A DNA stretch of 64,000 bases from Pyropia haitanensis (GCA_008729055.1 SDUX01000004.1:2294001-2358000), one strand, 5' to 3'. Counted from the stretch's first letter, positions 30,177 through 43,748 are shown. Made by a program: numbers and translations. The notes: a model not told the origin generated them from the letters alone.

Positions 30177-33100
30177 ATGTCGCCTATGAGCGTGACGCCG
30201 CCGCCACCGCCGCCGCCGCCGCCGCCGTCGCCTTCTCCGCCGCCACCGCCGCCGCCGTCTCCACCCGCAGCTGCCGAGCCAAGCTCGGTTGGCCTGGGGC
30301 GGGGAGGGGACAGCGGCGCCGGCGTCGGCGGCCGAGTCGTATCGCCACCACGGAGACGGCCGCCAACTGGTGGTACGGGTGGGGAAGGGCGGGGGGGAGC
30401 GGCCGCGGCGGTGGCTCCGGCGTTGACGGCCACCGCCCCTCGTCCCCCTCTGTCCCATCCGCCTGACACATCGACGGGCGGCGTGCCGCCGAGGGGACCC
30501 GTCCCCGGTGCTGCGGTCCCCCCCGCTCGCCCCACGTACTTGTCGCCGCGTGCGTCGGCTCCCGCGCCTGGCGCCTCTCTTGGCAGGGGACGATCTTCTA
30601 CGTTGGGACGGACGGCGCCGATGGCGTCTGCACCTTCCACGCAGCGGCCGCTCTCTGGAGCTGCCCCAGCGGGTGCACCGGGGCCGTCGTCGTCGGCACC
30701 CCGCCCGTCCTTACCGCCGCAGCACTCGGGGAGCGGCGCGGACGTGCGTGCGCACTATGACTTCAAAGAGTCGATCGGCAAGTACGTGTGGCTGTCGCTG
30801 TGTGGGACTGCCCCAGTCGCGGGTGGCGCCTGTGGACGACTGGCGGGTCTGGGCCGTAGGCCCGCAATGCGAGGGCTGTGGCGGACTGGGGGGCCATGGC
30901 GGACGCCATTGCTTCGAGAGTGTGTTCGCGGGCGTTTTCCTAACCCGTGTTTTGGTCCTGATTGCATTTGAGTGTGTCCGCTGGTCGGCGTGTTTGGACC
31001 CTTTTTGCTTGTGGCGTGCGCTTTGCTTTCTCTCTTGTGCCCTGTCTGTGTCCACAGGGGTACATTTGCGGTCGTTCACCGCGCTGTGCACCGAGAAACC
31101 GGGGAGGTGGTGGCCATCAAGGCAGTGGACAAGCTGCTCCTTGACACGGAGACTAGGGTACGTTATGTGGCTCGCGGCGTTTCTGCCAGTGAGACGACCA
31201 GTGCTTTCTCCAGGTGCCCTTGTGGGTGTGCTGGCGTTTTTCCTGTTGCGTCTTTTGGTGCACTCTCGATGCGTTGGGCCGCCCGCTCTGGGATGTGTTC
31301 TGACGGTCAGGTGGCATGGGTGGCGGCGCGTTGTGGTGTTGCATTGCTCTCTCGCGCTGCGTGTGTGGTATGTTGTTCCCCCGGACGTCGCTGGGCGTGG
31401 GCGCGTCCTGGCGTCCACAGGCTTTGCTGAAGAATGAATTGGAGACGATGCGTCTCGTGTCGTTGCACCCAGGCGTGCCGACGTTGCACCGCAGTTACGA
31501 CGACAAGGACCATACCATGTTTGTCATGGACTTTGTTCGCGGCGGCCCGCTGCTGGACCAGATTGTGCAGCAGCGGACCTTTACGGAGAACGATGCGCGG
31601 GCAACCTTCCATAGCGCTCTCCGGACGCTGAACTTTATGGCCAAGATAGGGGTGGTGCATCGGGATCTGAAAGTGCGTCGTTCCGCTGGTTTCTGTTTGT
31701 GTGCCCTTGCTGTACCGCCTTGTGCGTGTGTCCCTCTCTGTTGTATTGGAGGTTCCTCTTCTGCCGATGTGCTGTGGGTGGCTGTTGCGGTGGGCTCGTG
31801 GAGGGAGTCGGGCATCTCTGGCAGCTATTTCTTGCCGTGCGGACGTGGCTGGTATTTGCGACCAGGCCAGTTCTCGAGTTTTGGCAACGCCTCTTTGCTG
31901 ACCCTCACTGTGTGGACCTCTCCGTTGTCTACTTTGGCTGCATGGTTTGGTGTTCAAAACGTGCGCGTTCCCTGCGCTTGTCCCTCTACCCCTTAGCCAG
32001 AAAATCTTCTGGTTGATGAGCTGTCTGCCAAGTGGCCCGTCAAGATCTCTGACTTCGGCTTCTCGGCCAAGATCCAGACTGACGAGCTCCTCTACGAGGC
32101 GTTTGGGACTCCGTACTACACTGCCCCCGAAGTCATCTGGCGTCGTGGCTACTCGTGTGCTTGTGACGTTTGGTCTTTGGGTATTGTGCTCTATGTCGTG
32201 CTCTTTGGCTTCCCGCCCTTTGCGCAGACCGAGCAGCAAGCGCTCTTCCGGGCCATTGGTCGGGGAAAGTTTGTCTTCCCGAATGACACGCGTGTGTCAC
32301 AAGATGCGCGGGACGCCGTGTCCAAGATGCTGGTGGTCTCTCCTTCTGAGCGCATAACGGCGGCGGAGCTGCTGCAGCATCGCTGGTTTACTGAGCGTCC
32401 CGCCGCGTCTTCACCGCTGCCCACGGACCAGCTCCGCACGTTCAACGCGCGGCGCAAGGTCAAGGGGGGGTTTCTTGGCGTGACAACGACGTTCCACTTT
32501 TGGGCCATGATCGGGATGCCCAGACGCGACGCCCCGGACGAAAAGGCGAAGGCAGCGGACGAGAAGGCGCTGAAAGAGGTTCAAGATGTTTTGGAGCCGA
32601 GCTCGTACGTGGAGCCCCGGCACGCTGTGCCACGCGTCCGAACGTCCGCTTCTGGGGCGCTGTTGTTGCCGCGAGGGGACCTGCCCACCGCCCTCACCCG
32701 TGGTTCACAGGGCGCTTCGGTTCCCGAGCCGTCTTCTACCTCGTACCAAACTTCTGTCGTCCGCGCGCCTGCCGCAGCGGCTGCGTCAAGCAGCTCTGGT
32801 GGGGCCCCGTCGCAGCTTGCGGCTGATGATGAGGATATCCCGGCGGGCAAGGCAGACCTGGCAACGTCTACGGCATGGATGCCACCCAATGCTTCTTCTG
32901 CTGTTGCTGCCGCCGGTGTTCACCATTTGAGCGACCTGGAGCGCGGGGCTAGCTCGGGCGCCTGGCCACCCGCACGGGCCGATACCGACTCTGACGCGAG
33001 CGGTACATCCAGCGTGTTTTCCAACAATGATGGTGACACAGAGACTGGTGCCACGGATCCTGCTGCGGCAGCCTCGCAGCAGCAGTCTGCTGCCGGCGAG

Positions 33101-33904
33101 CAGCAGCACTCTGCGCGTGACCCGGATGACGGTCTCGTGCCACCGGACGGCAGCAGCGGCGGCTCAGACGACAGCTTCAAGTCGTTGCGCGATCTGAGCG
33201 CCACTTCTTCCCCCCCTGTGGCATCTGGCACGGAAACCGTGGTGGACGAGGACAGTCCGCAGTCGGTCATGTCCCGGCGGCGGTCTTTGCTGCTCGGCGA
33301 GGTGCCCGCCGGCACCCCTCCCCGTCCTGACGTTGCACCCACGGAGCTCGGCAAGGAGCTCCGGAACTTGCTCAACCATGCCGAGTCGGATGGTGTCGAC
33401 GATGCGACGTGCAACCCCTTCTTTGCGTCCAACACGAATGGGCAAACGCGCAGGGCAGCGGGTGTTGCGGACGCCGACGACGACGATGATATGCCGAGCG
33501 CCCCTCTGCGCCGTCTCCGTGTCACTGGCTTGAGTGGCATCCGCAAGGTTGGAAACATGGGTGGCTCGGTGTCCCTGCCCGCCACCCCTTCCACGCACGT
33601 CGAGGCGGCTGCAAACGCGGGCGAAGGGGAATCCCAGCGGGACGCGCACGGGGTCGTAGGTCGGGAGGAAGTGGCGACCGCCCCACCTGTGGACGCACCA
33701 CCGCCCCAGGCTCAGTCCCCACCGGCTGCCCCTGTGAGCCCGCCGGGGGGCACGGCGCACCACAGCCGTTCGGACATCCTCAACGCGGTGCGGTCGGAGG
33801 TGCAGGCCGTGTCGGCGACGCCCGAAGCGACGGTGATGCCGCCACTGCCACCGCCCCGCCAGCGGCGCAGGCTGGCGCCGCTGGACTTGAGCCACGTCCC
33901 GTGA
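30177..33904 (+). CDS. CaMK-type Ser/Thr protein kinase, four exons
   Basis: Exons 30177-30781, 31058-31157, 31421-31672 and 31997-33904 join in frame to 954 residues. Introns are 276, 263 and 324 nt with donors GTACGT, GTACGT and GTGCGT and acceptors ACAG, ACAG and TTAG. The kinase domain spans about 197-450: glycine loop IGKGTFAVVHRA, Lys223 in VVAIK, Glu241 in KNELETM, HRDLKPEN with Asp317, DFG Asp338 and GTPYYTAPE. The sequence is closest in style to CaMK/CDPK-like kinases. No EF hands follow, so calcium binding would need a partner. About 190 Pro/Ser/Ala-rich residues precede the domain. About 500 acidic, Ser/Gln-rich disordered residues follow, ending PPPRQRRRLAPLDLSHVP. The start ATG at 30177 (MSPMSVTPPPP) is the first before the Pro tract and could be wrong. 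Confidence 0.9.
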
Positions 33905-34288
33905 GGGCCGTCTCGCCCGTCGTGGGCTACCGGCCCCCCGTCTATTTAACCGTGTTCGATCCTCGTTTGGCTACCTCTTGACCGCTTCTAGACGAGTGTC
34001 TCGGGCGGTGCCGACGCGGACCCACCTACTAGACAATGCATCCTTCACCCGCCCCCCCCTGACCACGCTGCCACCGGCTACGCCGACCCTCGCGCGCGGT
34101 TGCAAAAGTAGCGGATGGTCCCCCTGCCGCGGCGCGCACGGCGTACGACATTCCTCGTTTCGGGCCGGCGGGGGAGGAGCGCGCGGATGAACGCGGGGCC
34201 CATGCGGTGACCGCGGCGGTCCGACAGGGCGGGGGGGGGTCCGCGCACCGGCTGGGCGGCTGGGCAGTCCGCCCCCCTCCCCAAGCCG
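33905..34288. other. convergent spacer
   Basis: 3' regions of the kinase (+) and the acetyltransferase-like gene (-). Nothing else recognised; a short G run at 34231-34238. Confidence 0.4.
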
Positions 34289-34873
34289 TCAAGACGCGCG
34301 CCGGACAACGTCTGCCTGCTGCGGAAAGCGGGTCAAGTACGTCTGGGAGATGTAGGAGCACGACGGGATGACGGCCACGGCCGTGGCGCGGGCGTGCGCA
34401 AACGCGGCGTGGCACAGCAGCGCCGCCGCGCCCGTGCCGCGCATGTCGGGCGGCACAAAGGTGTGCTGCCTGCGCCGTCGGTCGCCGCGGCACGGGTGCC
34501 AAAGCGCGCAGGCCAGAGGGGGGAGTAGCACGGAGAGGGGTCAACAACCGCTTGCAACAATGCACTACCAGGTCCACGAGGGTGGGACACAGGCCGACCC
34601 GTCCCAACCCGTCCGCCACCCACAGTAAGCAGCGCGGTGCGTCTAGCAGCAGTGGCGGGCAAAAGATAATAAAAAAGAAAAAGAGGAGACGTACAAGTCC
34701 ATGTCCCCATTCGGCAGCCGCTCGTACTCGAGCACCGCCGTCGGCCGCGACGCGGCCGGCAGCGCCGCCGCCACCGGGCGGGTGGCGGGCAATGAAAACA
34801 CGCACCGGTCCGCGTCGTGCTCGACCGCGTCGGCCAGGGCGGGCGGGCCGGCCGCCGCGGCGGCCGACGCCAT
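34289..34873 (-). CDS. NATD1-like GNAT-fold protein, two exons
   Basis: A small GCN5-related N-acetyltransferase-like protein of 119 residues. Exon 1 starts at ATG 34873 (MASAAAAAGPPALADAV) and ends TAVLEYERLPNGDMDL. Exon 2 begins HTFVPPDMRGTGAAALL and continues VAVIPSCSYISQTYLTRFP to the stop at 34289. This is the complete compact fold of the human NATD1/bacterial YjdJ-type family, including the family motif PSCSY. The pyrophosphate-binding RGxGxA appears as RGTGAA. Splicing is ambiguous. Donor GTACGT at 34694 with acceptor CGCAG at 34470 gives DLQHTF. A less usual donor GTCTCC at 34690 with acceptor GCAG at 34466 gives DLYHTF, which matches the family. Both keep 119 residues. The substrate of this family is not settled. 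Confidence 0.85.
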
Positions 34874-35424
34874 AGCACGACCGCGGGCGGGCGGTGCAGG
34901 GAGCGGGACCGGGGAGCGGGGACGGGAGCGGGGGCGGGAGCAGGAGCGCCCCGCACGCGGCAACAGGCTCCCCCCGAGCCGCCCGCGTACGTAGCGTACA
35001 AGCAGCCCCACAGCCCACGTACGCGCGCGGCGGACACACGCCCCACCGAGGACGGCGCGTCCCGCTCCGCGCCGCGCTGCGGTGGGACTCCTCGTTGGCC
35101 ACGGGCGGAAGGTGCGCGGCGCGCCGACCAACAAACCAGCACGTGACCATGAACGTGCTCTGCGCACGGGGCAAAGCACAAGAACCTGTTTTCGGACGCA
35201 AATATTCCCGCAAGCACAACGTTTGGCCATCCGTGCGTTGTAATTCAGGGCTGATTCAGGCCACAGCGCGACTTTGAGATCTCCAAAATCATCCTCGTGG
35301 CCGCGACGGCTGCTGGCGTTCCAGGCTGTACCGTGCCACGGAGGTCGACGCCGAGGTCCCGTCCCCTCCCCCGCCCCCTCCCCCTCCGCGGCGCTCTTCT
35401 ACTTGCTCCCTACCCCCCGCCGCC
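34874..35424. promoter_or_regulatory. divergent promoter region, NATD1-like / HIS3
   Basis: A 551-bp interval between two genes read outward. The part near 35130-35270 is lower in GC (GGGCTGATTCAGGCC, AAATATTCCCGC) and probably contains both core promoters. No TATA box is convincing. The last 100 bases are C-rich, the usual leader composition here. Confidence 0.35.
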
Positions 35425-36255
35425 ATGGCGTTTGTCTCTGCTGCCACACCGCTGCTGCGTTCCGCACCGACCGCTAGCCGCTGCTCAGCCGCCCGGGCGG
35501 CACCCGTGCGCGATGCTGGCCAAGGCCACCGGCGGGCGCGGGGCGGCGGCGTCGGCGGCCACGCCCCCCCCCCCCCCCCTCCCCCCCGCATGGCGGCCTC
35601 CCTCTCCACCCCCGTGCAGGTGCTGTCCCCCGCGGCGGGCGACCGCACCGCCCGCGTCCGCCGCGTGACTGGCGAGACGACGGTGGTGGTGGAGGTGAAC
35701 CTGGACGGCACCGGCGCGGCGGACGTGGCGAGCGGCATGCCCTTCCTCGACCACATGCTCTGCCAGCTGTGCTCGCACGGCCTCCTCGACCTGCACGTCC
35801 GCGCGGAGGGGGACCACCACATTGACGACCACCACACCAACGAGGACGTTGGCATCACGCTGGGCATGGCGCTCGGCGCGGCGCTCGGCGCCAAGGCGGG
35901 CATTGTCCGCTTTGGCGCCTGGACCGCGCCGCTCGACGAGGCGCTGGTGGAGGTGGTGCTCGACTTTTCCGGCCGCGGCGGCCTGTTTTACGCCCTGCCC
36001 ATCCCGACCGAGCGCATCGGCGCGTACGACACGCAGCTGGTGCGCGAGTTCCTCGGCGGCCTCGCGGCGGCGGCGGGGCTGACGCTCCACGTGCGGCTGC
36101 TGGCGGGCATCAACAGCCACCATATCGTGGAGGCGGCGTTCAAGGCGCTCGCGCGGGCGCTGCGGGGGGCGGTGGAGGTGGACCCGCGGCGGGCGGGGGC
36201 GGTGCCGAGCAGCAAGGGCGTCCTGACCGACGGGGCGGCCGTCCAGGCCGAGTAG
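35425..36255 (+). CDS. HIS3: imidazoleglycerol-phosphate dehydratase
   Basis: IGPD (EC 4.2.1.19) dehydrates imidazoleglycerol phosphate to imidazoleacetol phosphate, a late step of histidine synthesis. 276 residues, intronless. The mature enzyme begins near residue 75 ([12 protein letters not shown]). It contains the paired metal-binding motifs: FLDHM (107-111), [11 protein letters not shown] (131-141), DEALVEV (171-177) and [16 protein letters not shown] (231-246), with SSKGVL near the end. It is monofunctional, as in plants, fungi and algae, with no phosphatase domain. The first ~70 residues are Ala/Ser/Arg-rich with few acids ([20 protein letters not shown]), fitting a plastid transit peptide, since the plant pathway is plastidial. 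ATG at 35425 has a GCCGCCATGG context. All catalytic ligands appear intact. Confidence 0.96.
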   Translation: MAFVSAATPLLRSAPTASRCSAARAAPVRDAGQGHRRARGGGVGGHAPPPPPPPRMAASLSTPVQVLSPAAGDRTARVRRVTGETTVVVEVNLDGTGAADVASGMPFLDHMLCQLCSHGLLDLHVRAEGDHHIDDHHTNEDVGITLGMALGAALGAKAGIVRFGAWTAPLDEALVEVVLDFSGRGGLFYALPIPTERIGAYDTQLVREFLGGLAAAAGLTLHVRLLAGINSHHIVEAAFKALARALRGAVEVDPRRAGAVPSSKGVLTDGAAVQAE

Positions 36256-36465
36256 GGCTGAGAGGGGTGGTGCGGCGGGAGGGGGGGCGGGGGGGGGGGG
36301 GGGGAGGCGGAGGGGGGGCGGAGGGGGGAATCCACGGCCAGACGATCGGGTTTTTGAAAGCGCGGCAACAAGACTGGCAGCCACCGCCCATGCCGCGTGT
36401 CCGCTGCGGCGACGCCGCGCAAGTGCGGGCCGCCGTCCGCCGCCCCACACGCGGCGCCGCCGCCC

Positions 36466-39400
36466 TCACACGCCGCCCCCCCCCCCTTCCCCCACCGTCA
36501 GCGTGAACCGCTCCACCTGGTCGCACTGCACGTAGCTGTCGCTCATGAGGCTCACGTCGAGCAGGTGCACGCCCGGCGTGTCTGGGGCGGGAAAGACGAG
36601 CGCCTGCGTCGCCTCTGCCTTTAGCCACACCCGCTTGACCGCGAGGAGCGCGTTGGTGGCCTCCTCGCCCACGACCAGCCACCACCCTTCCAGGCGGGTG
36701 CCGGGGAAGTGGGGGGCCACCGCCGTCGGCACCACCGCCGGCACGTGCGCGCGGGGGCGGCGGCCGCCGTCGCCGTCGCCGTTGCCGCCGCCCTCCCCGT
36801 CGCCGTCGTCGCCATCGTCGCCGTCGCCGTCGGCATCGCGCACGAGGCGGACGGTGATGGTGACGGCCTCGCCCGGCGACCCCTCCCCTTCGGCCGCCGC
36901 CAGGCTGAGCTCCACATTGGGAAACGCGTTGCACGCGGCGGCGAGCGCGCGGAGGTCCGCGCCGCCCAGCCCGGCCAGCGCCGCCACCCGGTCCGCCTCG
37001 TCCATGTCAATCAGGTCAAAGACGTCGGCGACGCCGTAGCGGTCGGCCAGCGCCGCCGCCGTGGCCACGTCCATGCCCGGCAGCTGCAGCAGCGGGGAGG
37101 CGCGGAGCCACAGCGCCTGGACGGTCAGCTGGACCAGCTCCATCGCCGCGAGCGCGGGGAGGAGCGCCCCCGCCGACGCGACCACGTCGACGGCCGCGCC
37201 GAGCAGCCGCTCCGCCCGCGCCACGACCGCCGCCCGCTCGGCGGCGAGGGCGGGGCCGAGCCGCGCGGCGGGCAGCCGCGCCAGGTGCGACTGCCACAGC
37301 AGCTGCGCCTTGACGTGCGGGTCGGCCAGCCGCGCGTCGGCGTCGGCGTCGGCCGCCGCGGCGGCCAGCGGCACCACCGCGTGCGCGGCGAGGCGGCGGA
37401 GGACCGGCGCGTCGGCGGCGCGGGCGGGCAGGTCGGCGTACTCGGCGGCGGCGGCGACAATCTCGAGCAGCCCCCGCACGCGCGTCCGCGGCCCGACCGA
37501 CGCGGCAAACAGCTCGACGGTGGCGGGGGCGACGTAGTAAAAGGCGGCGACCATGCCCAGGTTGAGTGGCCCCAGCGCGGCGTCGTCGTCGCCCTCGACG
37601 GCCACGCAGCGGGCGGCGTCGAGCTCGGCGAGCGCGCCCTCCACCGCCACCGACAGGTGCTCCGAGATGGCCGCGTGGCCCGCGCCGGCGAGCGCGTAGT
37701 AGGTCGCGTTGCGCGGGAGGCGGCGGTAGAAAAACGTCCACGTCAGGTAGTCGAGGGCGTCCTGCTTGGACTCGACGACGCGGGCGGCGACTTCCGCGTT
37801 GAGCTGCTCGGCGAGCACCGCGTCGAGGCCCGACTCGAGGACCAGCCCGCGCGACGCCGCCGCCGCCACCGCCTCCCGCCGCGCCTCGTCGGTCAGCAGC
37901 ACCGCCGCGGCGCCGGCGCGGCCGAGCGCGTGCGCGAGCGCCCAGCCCGGCGCCGCCTCGGCCCGCCGCGGCTCGTCGGGCGCGCCGTCGGTGCCGGCAA
38001 CGATGACCAGCGGCGCGCGGAGGGCGGCGTCGGCCCACGCGTCGTCGGGGGTGGCGACGAGCACCCGCGCGGGCGACGCGGCGTCGGCCCACGCGGCCGC
38101 GACGGCGGCCGCGTCCGCGTCGCCGGCGGGGGGCGTGACGAGGACGCCGCCCGCTGCCGCCGCCGCGGCGGGGCGGGAGCGCAGCGTGCGGGCGACGGCC
38201 GCGAGGCCGACCGCCGCGGCGGCGGTGCCGACGAGCGCGCGGGCCGACGCGGCCGCCGCGGCGGCCGCCGCGGCGGCCGGCAGGCCCGCCACCGCCGCCC
38301 GGTCGGCCGCCGCCCGCGCCGCCGCGGCCGCGCCGCCGCCACCGTCCACGTCCGCGTCGACGCCGCCGCCGCTGTCGGCGGCGATGGACGGGGCGGCGGC
38401 GAGCTCCGCGGCCAGCGCCCGCGCGAGCGGCCGCGTCGGCGCCAGCACCAGCACCTTGTCGTGCGGCGGCGGCGGCGGCGGCGGCGCGCCACCGGCGGCG
38501 CCCGCCCGGGCGGCCGCCGCGGCAGCGCGGTAGCCGCGGATGGCGCGGAGCGTCGGCGGCGCGAGCGCGTCGGCGGCGAGGCCCTCGGCGAGCGCCGGCA
38601 CGGCGACAACGTCGACCGCCACGCCCGGCGTGCGCGCGCCCGGCGCAAACGAAAAGACCCCCGCGGGTGGCACGCCCAGCCAGTCGCCCACGTCGTGCGC
38701 GTTGGCGGCGGCCTCGCCGAGGGCGACGAGCCGCGTCGGCGGGCGGCCCTTGGCCGCCGCCTCGGCGGCCATGTACCGCGCGCGAGACGCGAGCGCCTCA
38801 ATGACGGGGCCGACGGGGGTGGCGCCCGCGGGCGACGGCCCAGACGCGCCGACAAAGTGCACGTCCCGCAGCAGCAGCAGGGCCACCGTCCGCACCGCGC
38901 GGCGCTGCTTCCACCGGCGGGAGAGGGCGTCCCAGGTGGCGGGCGCGGCGACCGCCACCACCCCGGACGGGTGCGCCTTGGCGCCGGGGGGGGGGCCAGC
39001 GCCCGCGCGTCCGCCGCCGCGTCGCCCGTCAGGGTGAGGACGGCCAGCGAAAAGGTGGCCGCGAGGCGGCTGGCCGACAGCGCGGCTGCCCGCCGCGCGA
39101 CCGCCGGCGCGCCCGCGCACTCGACAATGACCGCGACGGCGGTGGGGCGGGCGAGGAAGAGGGCGGCGAGCGCCACGTCGCCGAGCGCGTTGCGGCCCGC
39201 GCCGCCGGGCGCCATCACCAGCGCGTTGTCGGCAGAGTGGAAGAGGGCGTCAAACGCCTGCGACTGGAGCGGGTTGAACGTGCGGAACGAGTCGTGGAAG
39301 TGGGCAACGACGCCCGCCAGCCGCGGGTCGCGGCCGCCGCCGCCGCCGCCGCCACCGGCGCCCGCGGCGGACCCCCCGTTCGCCACCCGAGACCGCTTGG

Positions 39401-42364
39401 CGGCGGCGTCATCCTCCCCCCCTCGTCATCGTCCAGCGGCGTAAACGCCTCGACGACCGACAGCGGCAGCCGGTCCGCCACGGGCGTGTACGGGCGGAAG
39501 CGGTCCGGGAGGACGAGCCGCCGAAACGACACTGGCAGCGTCACCGCCGGCGCGATCCACCCGTCCGCGACGACGCGCACAAAGTAGACGGCCGGCGGGG
39601 GCGCCTCCGCGAGGGGCAGCTCCAGCGTCAGCACGTGCGGCTCGGCGGCGAGGCTGCCGCGGATGTAGACGAGCTCCGAGTGCAGCAGCGCCTCGCCGTC
39701 GCCGTCGGTCACCCACACCCAAAACGCCTCGCCCGCCCCGTGGACGGCCGGGTCGTAGGCCCAGTCGGGGGTGAGCGTCAGCTCCACCTGCAGCCGCCCG
39801 CGCGTCAGGGGCGCCACCTTGGCGTCCACCTCCACGTGCGGCAGCGCGTGCACCAGCTTGTGCACCCGCCGGCCCGCCGCCGGGTCCCGGAGCAGCTCCC
39901 CCACCTCGGCGGCAGACAGGTCATAGTAGCGCTCCAGCGGCACGTCCTTGCGCTCCACCCGGCGCAGCGTGTCGGCGGAGAGGGCGGCGCCAAACTGGCG
40001 CAGCGCCGACTGCGACGCCCACTGCCGGCGCGACAGGGAGAGCGCCAGCGCGTGCGCCCGCGCGGTGAGCGCCGCCCACCGGCGGGAGCGGGCCACGTGA
40101 AAGATGGCGCGCACGAGGCGGGCCGCCGACTGGGACACGTACACCATATCCGCGCCGAGCGCGAGGCCCGCCAGCGGCAGCCGCGACACGTAGGCCTGGA
40201 GGAGGACGGCGACCTTGGCGGCGGGGGTGGTGAGCTCGCCGCGCACGGGGAGGGGCACCCGCTCCGCGAGGCGGGTCAGCTCCAGCGCCTCCTCCCCGCG
40301 GACGCGCATGGAGGAGAACTCGGCCGACCCGGCGACCAGCCGCAGCAGGTCCGCGTCGCCCGTCGTCGCCGCCGCCCCCGCCGCGTACGCCGCCGCCGTC
40401 CGCCACGTCACGTAGTGGCCCGCCGCGATGCGCCCGAGGGCGGTGCCCCGCAGCGTCCGCGCGGCGCGGTCGTAGCGCAGGAGCCCGGCGGCGTCCAGGG
40501 AGGTGGCGGCGGCGGCGACCAGCTCCCGCCGCCGCCGCCGCAGCGTCGGGTCGCGGACGAGGTCGCCCGGCGGCACCCCGTACGCGTCCGGACACCGCAG
40601 CATGCGGACGTACAGAAAGGTGCGGGCCAGCCACGCGGCGCCGTCGTCAATGGTCGCCACCCCGCCCAGGCACACCTCTGCCGACAGCGCGTCCGGGAGG
40701 GCGGCCAGCAGCCGGCTCTCCACCGGCAGCTGGTCCGTGAGGAGGGCCAGGTACCGCCGCACGTGCGCGCGGCTGGTGATGATCACCCCCTCCCCCCGCT
40801 GGTCGTACTGCGGGCGGCCGGCACGCCCCATCATTTGCGTCACGTCCAGCGGGGACAGCGGCACCCAGCCGCCCGCGTCGGCCGAGTAGACGTCGGTGCC
40901 CTTGATGACCACCGCCCGCGCCGGCAGGTTGACCCCCCACGCGAGCGTCGCGGTGCACACGAGCACCCGCAGGTGGCCGTCGGCAAACAGCGCCTCGACG
41001 AGCGCGCGGTCGCCGCGCGGCAGCCCCGCGTGGTGGATTCCAATCCCCGACGGCAGCAGCTGCGCGAGCGCCTCGGTCGTGACGCCGTCGACCTCGGCCT
41101 CGACCACCTGCGACGCGGTCGCGTCGATAAACGCGTCGAGGCGGCCCGCCGCGGCGGCCGCCTCGCGCAGGTACCGCGCGGTCGCGGCCGTGTCCTTGCG
41201 GCTGTGCACAAACACGAGCACCTGGTGCCGGTCGGGGATGACGTAGCCGCGGACGTGCTCCCAGGCGAGCTCGTTGAGCAGCGCGTGCCGCCGGAGGGGC
41301 TTGCCCGCCGTGATGCCCACGTACGTGGTGGCGAGCGCCACCGGCCGGTAGGCCGGCCCAAACACAAACAGCCCCCGCGACGGCGGGACGCGGAGGAAGG
41401 CCGCCACGTCCGCCGCGTTGGGCAGCGTCGCCGACAGCCCAACGATGCGGGCGGTCGCGAGCGCCCGCGCGACGAGCACCTCGAGTACCGCCCCACGGCC
41501 GTCGGCGAGCAGGTGCACCTCGTCCAGGATGAGCAGCCGCGGCGTCGGCGCGACCGCCCCGCGGCCCGCCGCCTTGCGCGTGATCACGTCCCACTTTTCG
41601 GGCGTCGCGACGAGCACGTGCGTCGCGGCCGCCGCCGACCGCGACAGCGTCGTGTCGCCCGTCAGTTCCGCAACGGTCAGGCCCAGCGGGGCCAGCTTGG
41701 CCGACAGGTTGGCCACCACCTCCGCCACCAGCGCCTTCATCGGCGCAATGTACACCGCCTTGAACGCCGCCACGCCCGCGGCAGAGACCAGGCGCGGCGC
41801 CGCCGCCGCCGCCGCGCGGCCGCCGCCGCCGGCCGCGTCGCCCTCCCCGTCGCTCCCCCCCCCCCGCCCGCGCCGCGTCCCAAAAACCGCCCCGCCTCGC
41901 GCAGAATCGCCAGCAGCGCCACCGTCGTCTTGCCCGCCCCCGTCGGCGCCGACACGAGCACGTTGTCCTCCCCCCCAAAGACCGTCGAAAAGACCCGCGA
42001 CTGCACCCGGTTGAGGGCGCGGGTGTCCCCAAACGCCGGCGCCGCCCACGGCGGCAGCTCCGCCACGGGCACCAGCCGCACCGGGTCGTCGTCGGCAATG
42101 GCGCCGACGCCGGCGGGCGCCGCCGCCCCGCCGTGCGGCACCGACCACGTGTCGTACTCGCGGCCGGGGGTGTGGACGCTGCCGGCCGGGAGCGCCACGT
42201 CGTCAGCGGCGCCGTCGACCTGCCGCGTCGCGGCGGCGGCGAGGTTGTCCAGGTCCACCGCCCGGAGCGGCTGCCGCTCCCACGCCGCCGACGCCTCGGC
42301 TTCCGCCCGCGCCGCGGCCGCGGCCGCGGCGCGCGACTCGTCGTCGTCATCGGTGCCACCGCCG

Positions 42365-42402
<38 letters not shown>

Positions 42403-43711
42403 TCTGTCGCTTCCGGCATCATCAGACATGGCGTCCGCGTTGGCAGGGGGGGGGAGTACCGCCGGCTCGGCCGTCGCCGCGGGCGGCTCGGTCGCAACGG
42501 GTGGTGACCCGCCCGTCCGGGGCCGCTTGCGTCCCCCCCCCCCCCCCGCGGAAGCCGCAGCCTGCTCCCCGGGGAGCTCGTCAGCGGCACGACCCAGCGG
42601 CCGCACCCCCGCCCCGTCCTCCCCCCCCCCCGGGTCCGCCTCGCCCTCTACGCCCGCCCCTGACCGCACAATCCGCAGCGGCACCCCGTCCACGTCGGTC
42701 GCCGCGCCCGCGCCAAGCTCCCCATTCGCCCCCCCCGCCGTCGCCCCGGCCTCCTCGTCGTCAGCGGCAGCGTCCGCGGCGGCCCCCTCCGCGTCGTCGT
42801 CACTCTCCTCGGCGGCTTCCACCACCTCATCCGCGTCGCCGTCGGCCTCCCCCCCGCTGTCCTCATCAAACTGGAACGCGACGCCGTCGAGGCCGTCCGC
42901 GTCCGCCACCCCCCCTTCGCCATCATCCCCGGCGCCGCCGCCCCCCCCCCCCCCCCCCCCGCCATCTGGCCCCCCACCGCCTCCCCCGCCCCCCGCCAGT
43001 CGGCCATGATCGCCGCCAGCTCCATCAGCCGCTTCACCTCGTCCGCGGCCGGCGGCTCCCCCCCCCCCAGGATGTCCCGCAGCGCCGCCGCCCGCGTCGC
43101 GGCAGACCCACCCGGCGACCGCAGGTGGCCGACCACCTCCCCCGCCGCGGCGGTGAGCACGTCGCGCGGCACGTCGCCCATCACGCCCGCGACGTGCGCG
43201 AGGATCGCCCCGTACGCCGCCGCCGAGGCGGGCGTGGTGGGCGCGTAGCCAGCGTCGGCGGCGGCGACAACGTCGTCGCCATCGTCGGCCGCCCACACCA
43301 GCGCGCCCGCCGACGGCGGCGGCGGCGGCGGCGCAGCGCGGGCCGCCGCGTCCCCGCCGCCGCCAGACAGGGGCGCCCCCACCCGCTGTGGCGCCGCCGC
43401 GCCCACCGCAACGGCGCCGCCACCACCGGCGGCGTCGCCGCTCCCCCCCCCGCCGCCGCCGGCCGGCCGCCCCCCCCCCGCGGCGGCCGCCTTGGCACGC
43501 GCGCGCGCGAGGCGCGCGACAAACGCCGGGTCCGACCCGCCCCCCCCCCCGAGCGGTCGCCCATCCGCCCCGCCGCCTCGGCGACCGTCAGCGGCGCGGC
43601 CTCGCCCGTCGACTCGGTGGCGGTGCGCGTGCGGCGGCGGTCGGTGGGGAGGACCAGGTTGGCGTTGGCGGCGTAGCCGTACTGCTTCCAGTGGGGGGCG
43701 TCTTTGATGGA

Positions 43712-43748
<37 letters not shown>

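Noticed and set aside
39635..43009. 1,124-codon plus-strand open frame opposite BRR2
   Set aside because: Composition is Arg/Gln/His-rich, as expected from the complement of an Ala/Leu-rich GC-biased gene. It has no domain, while the minus strand is clearly BRR2.
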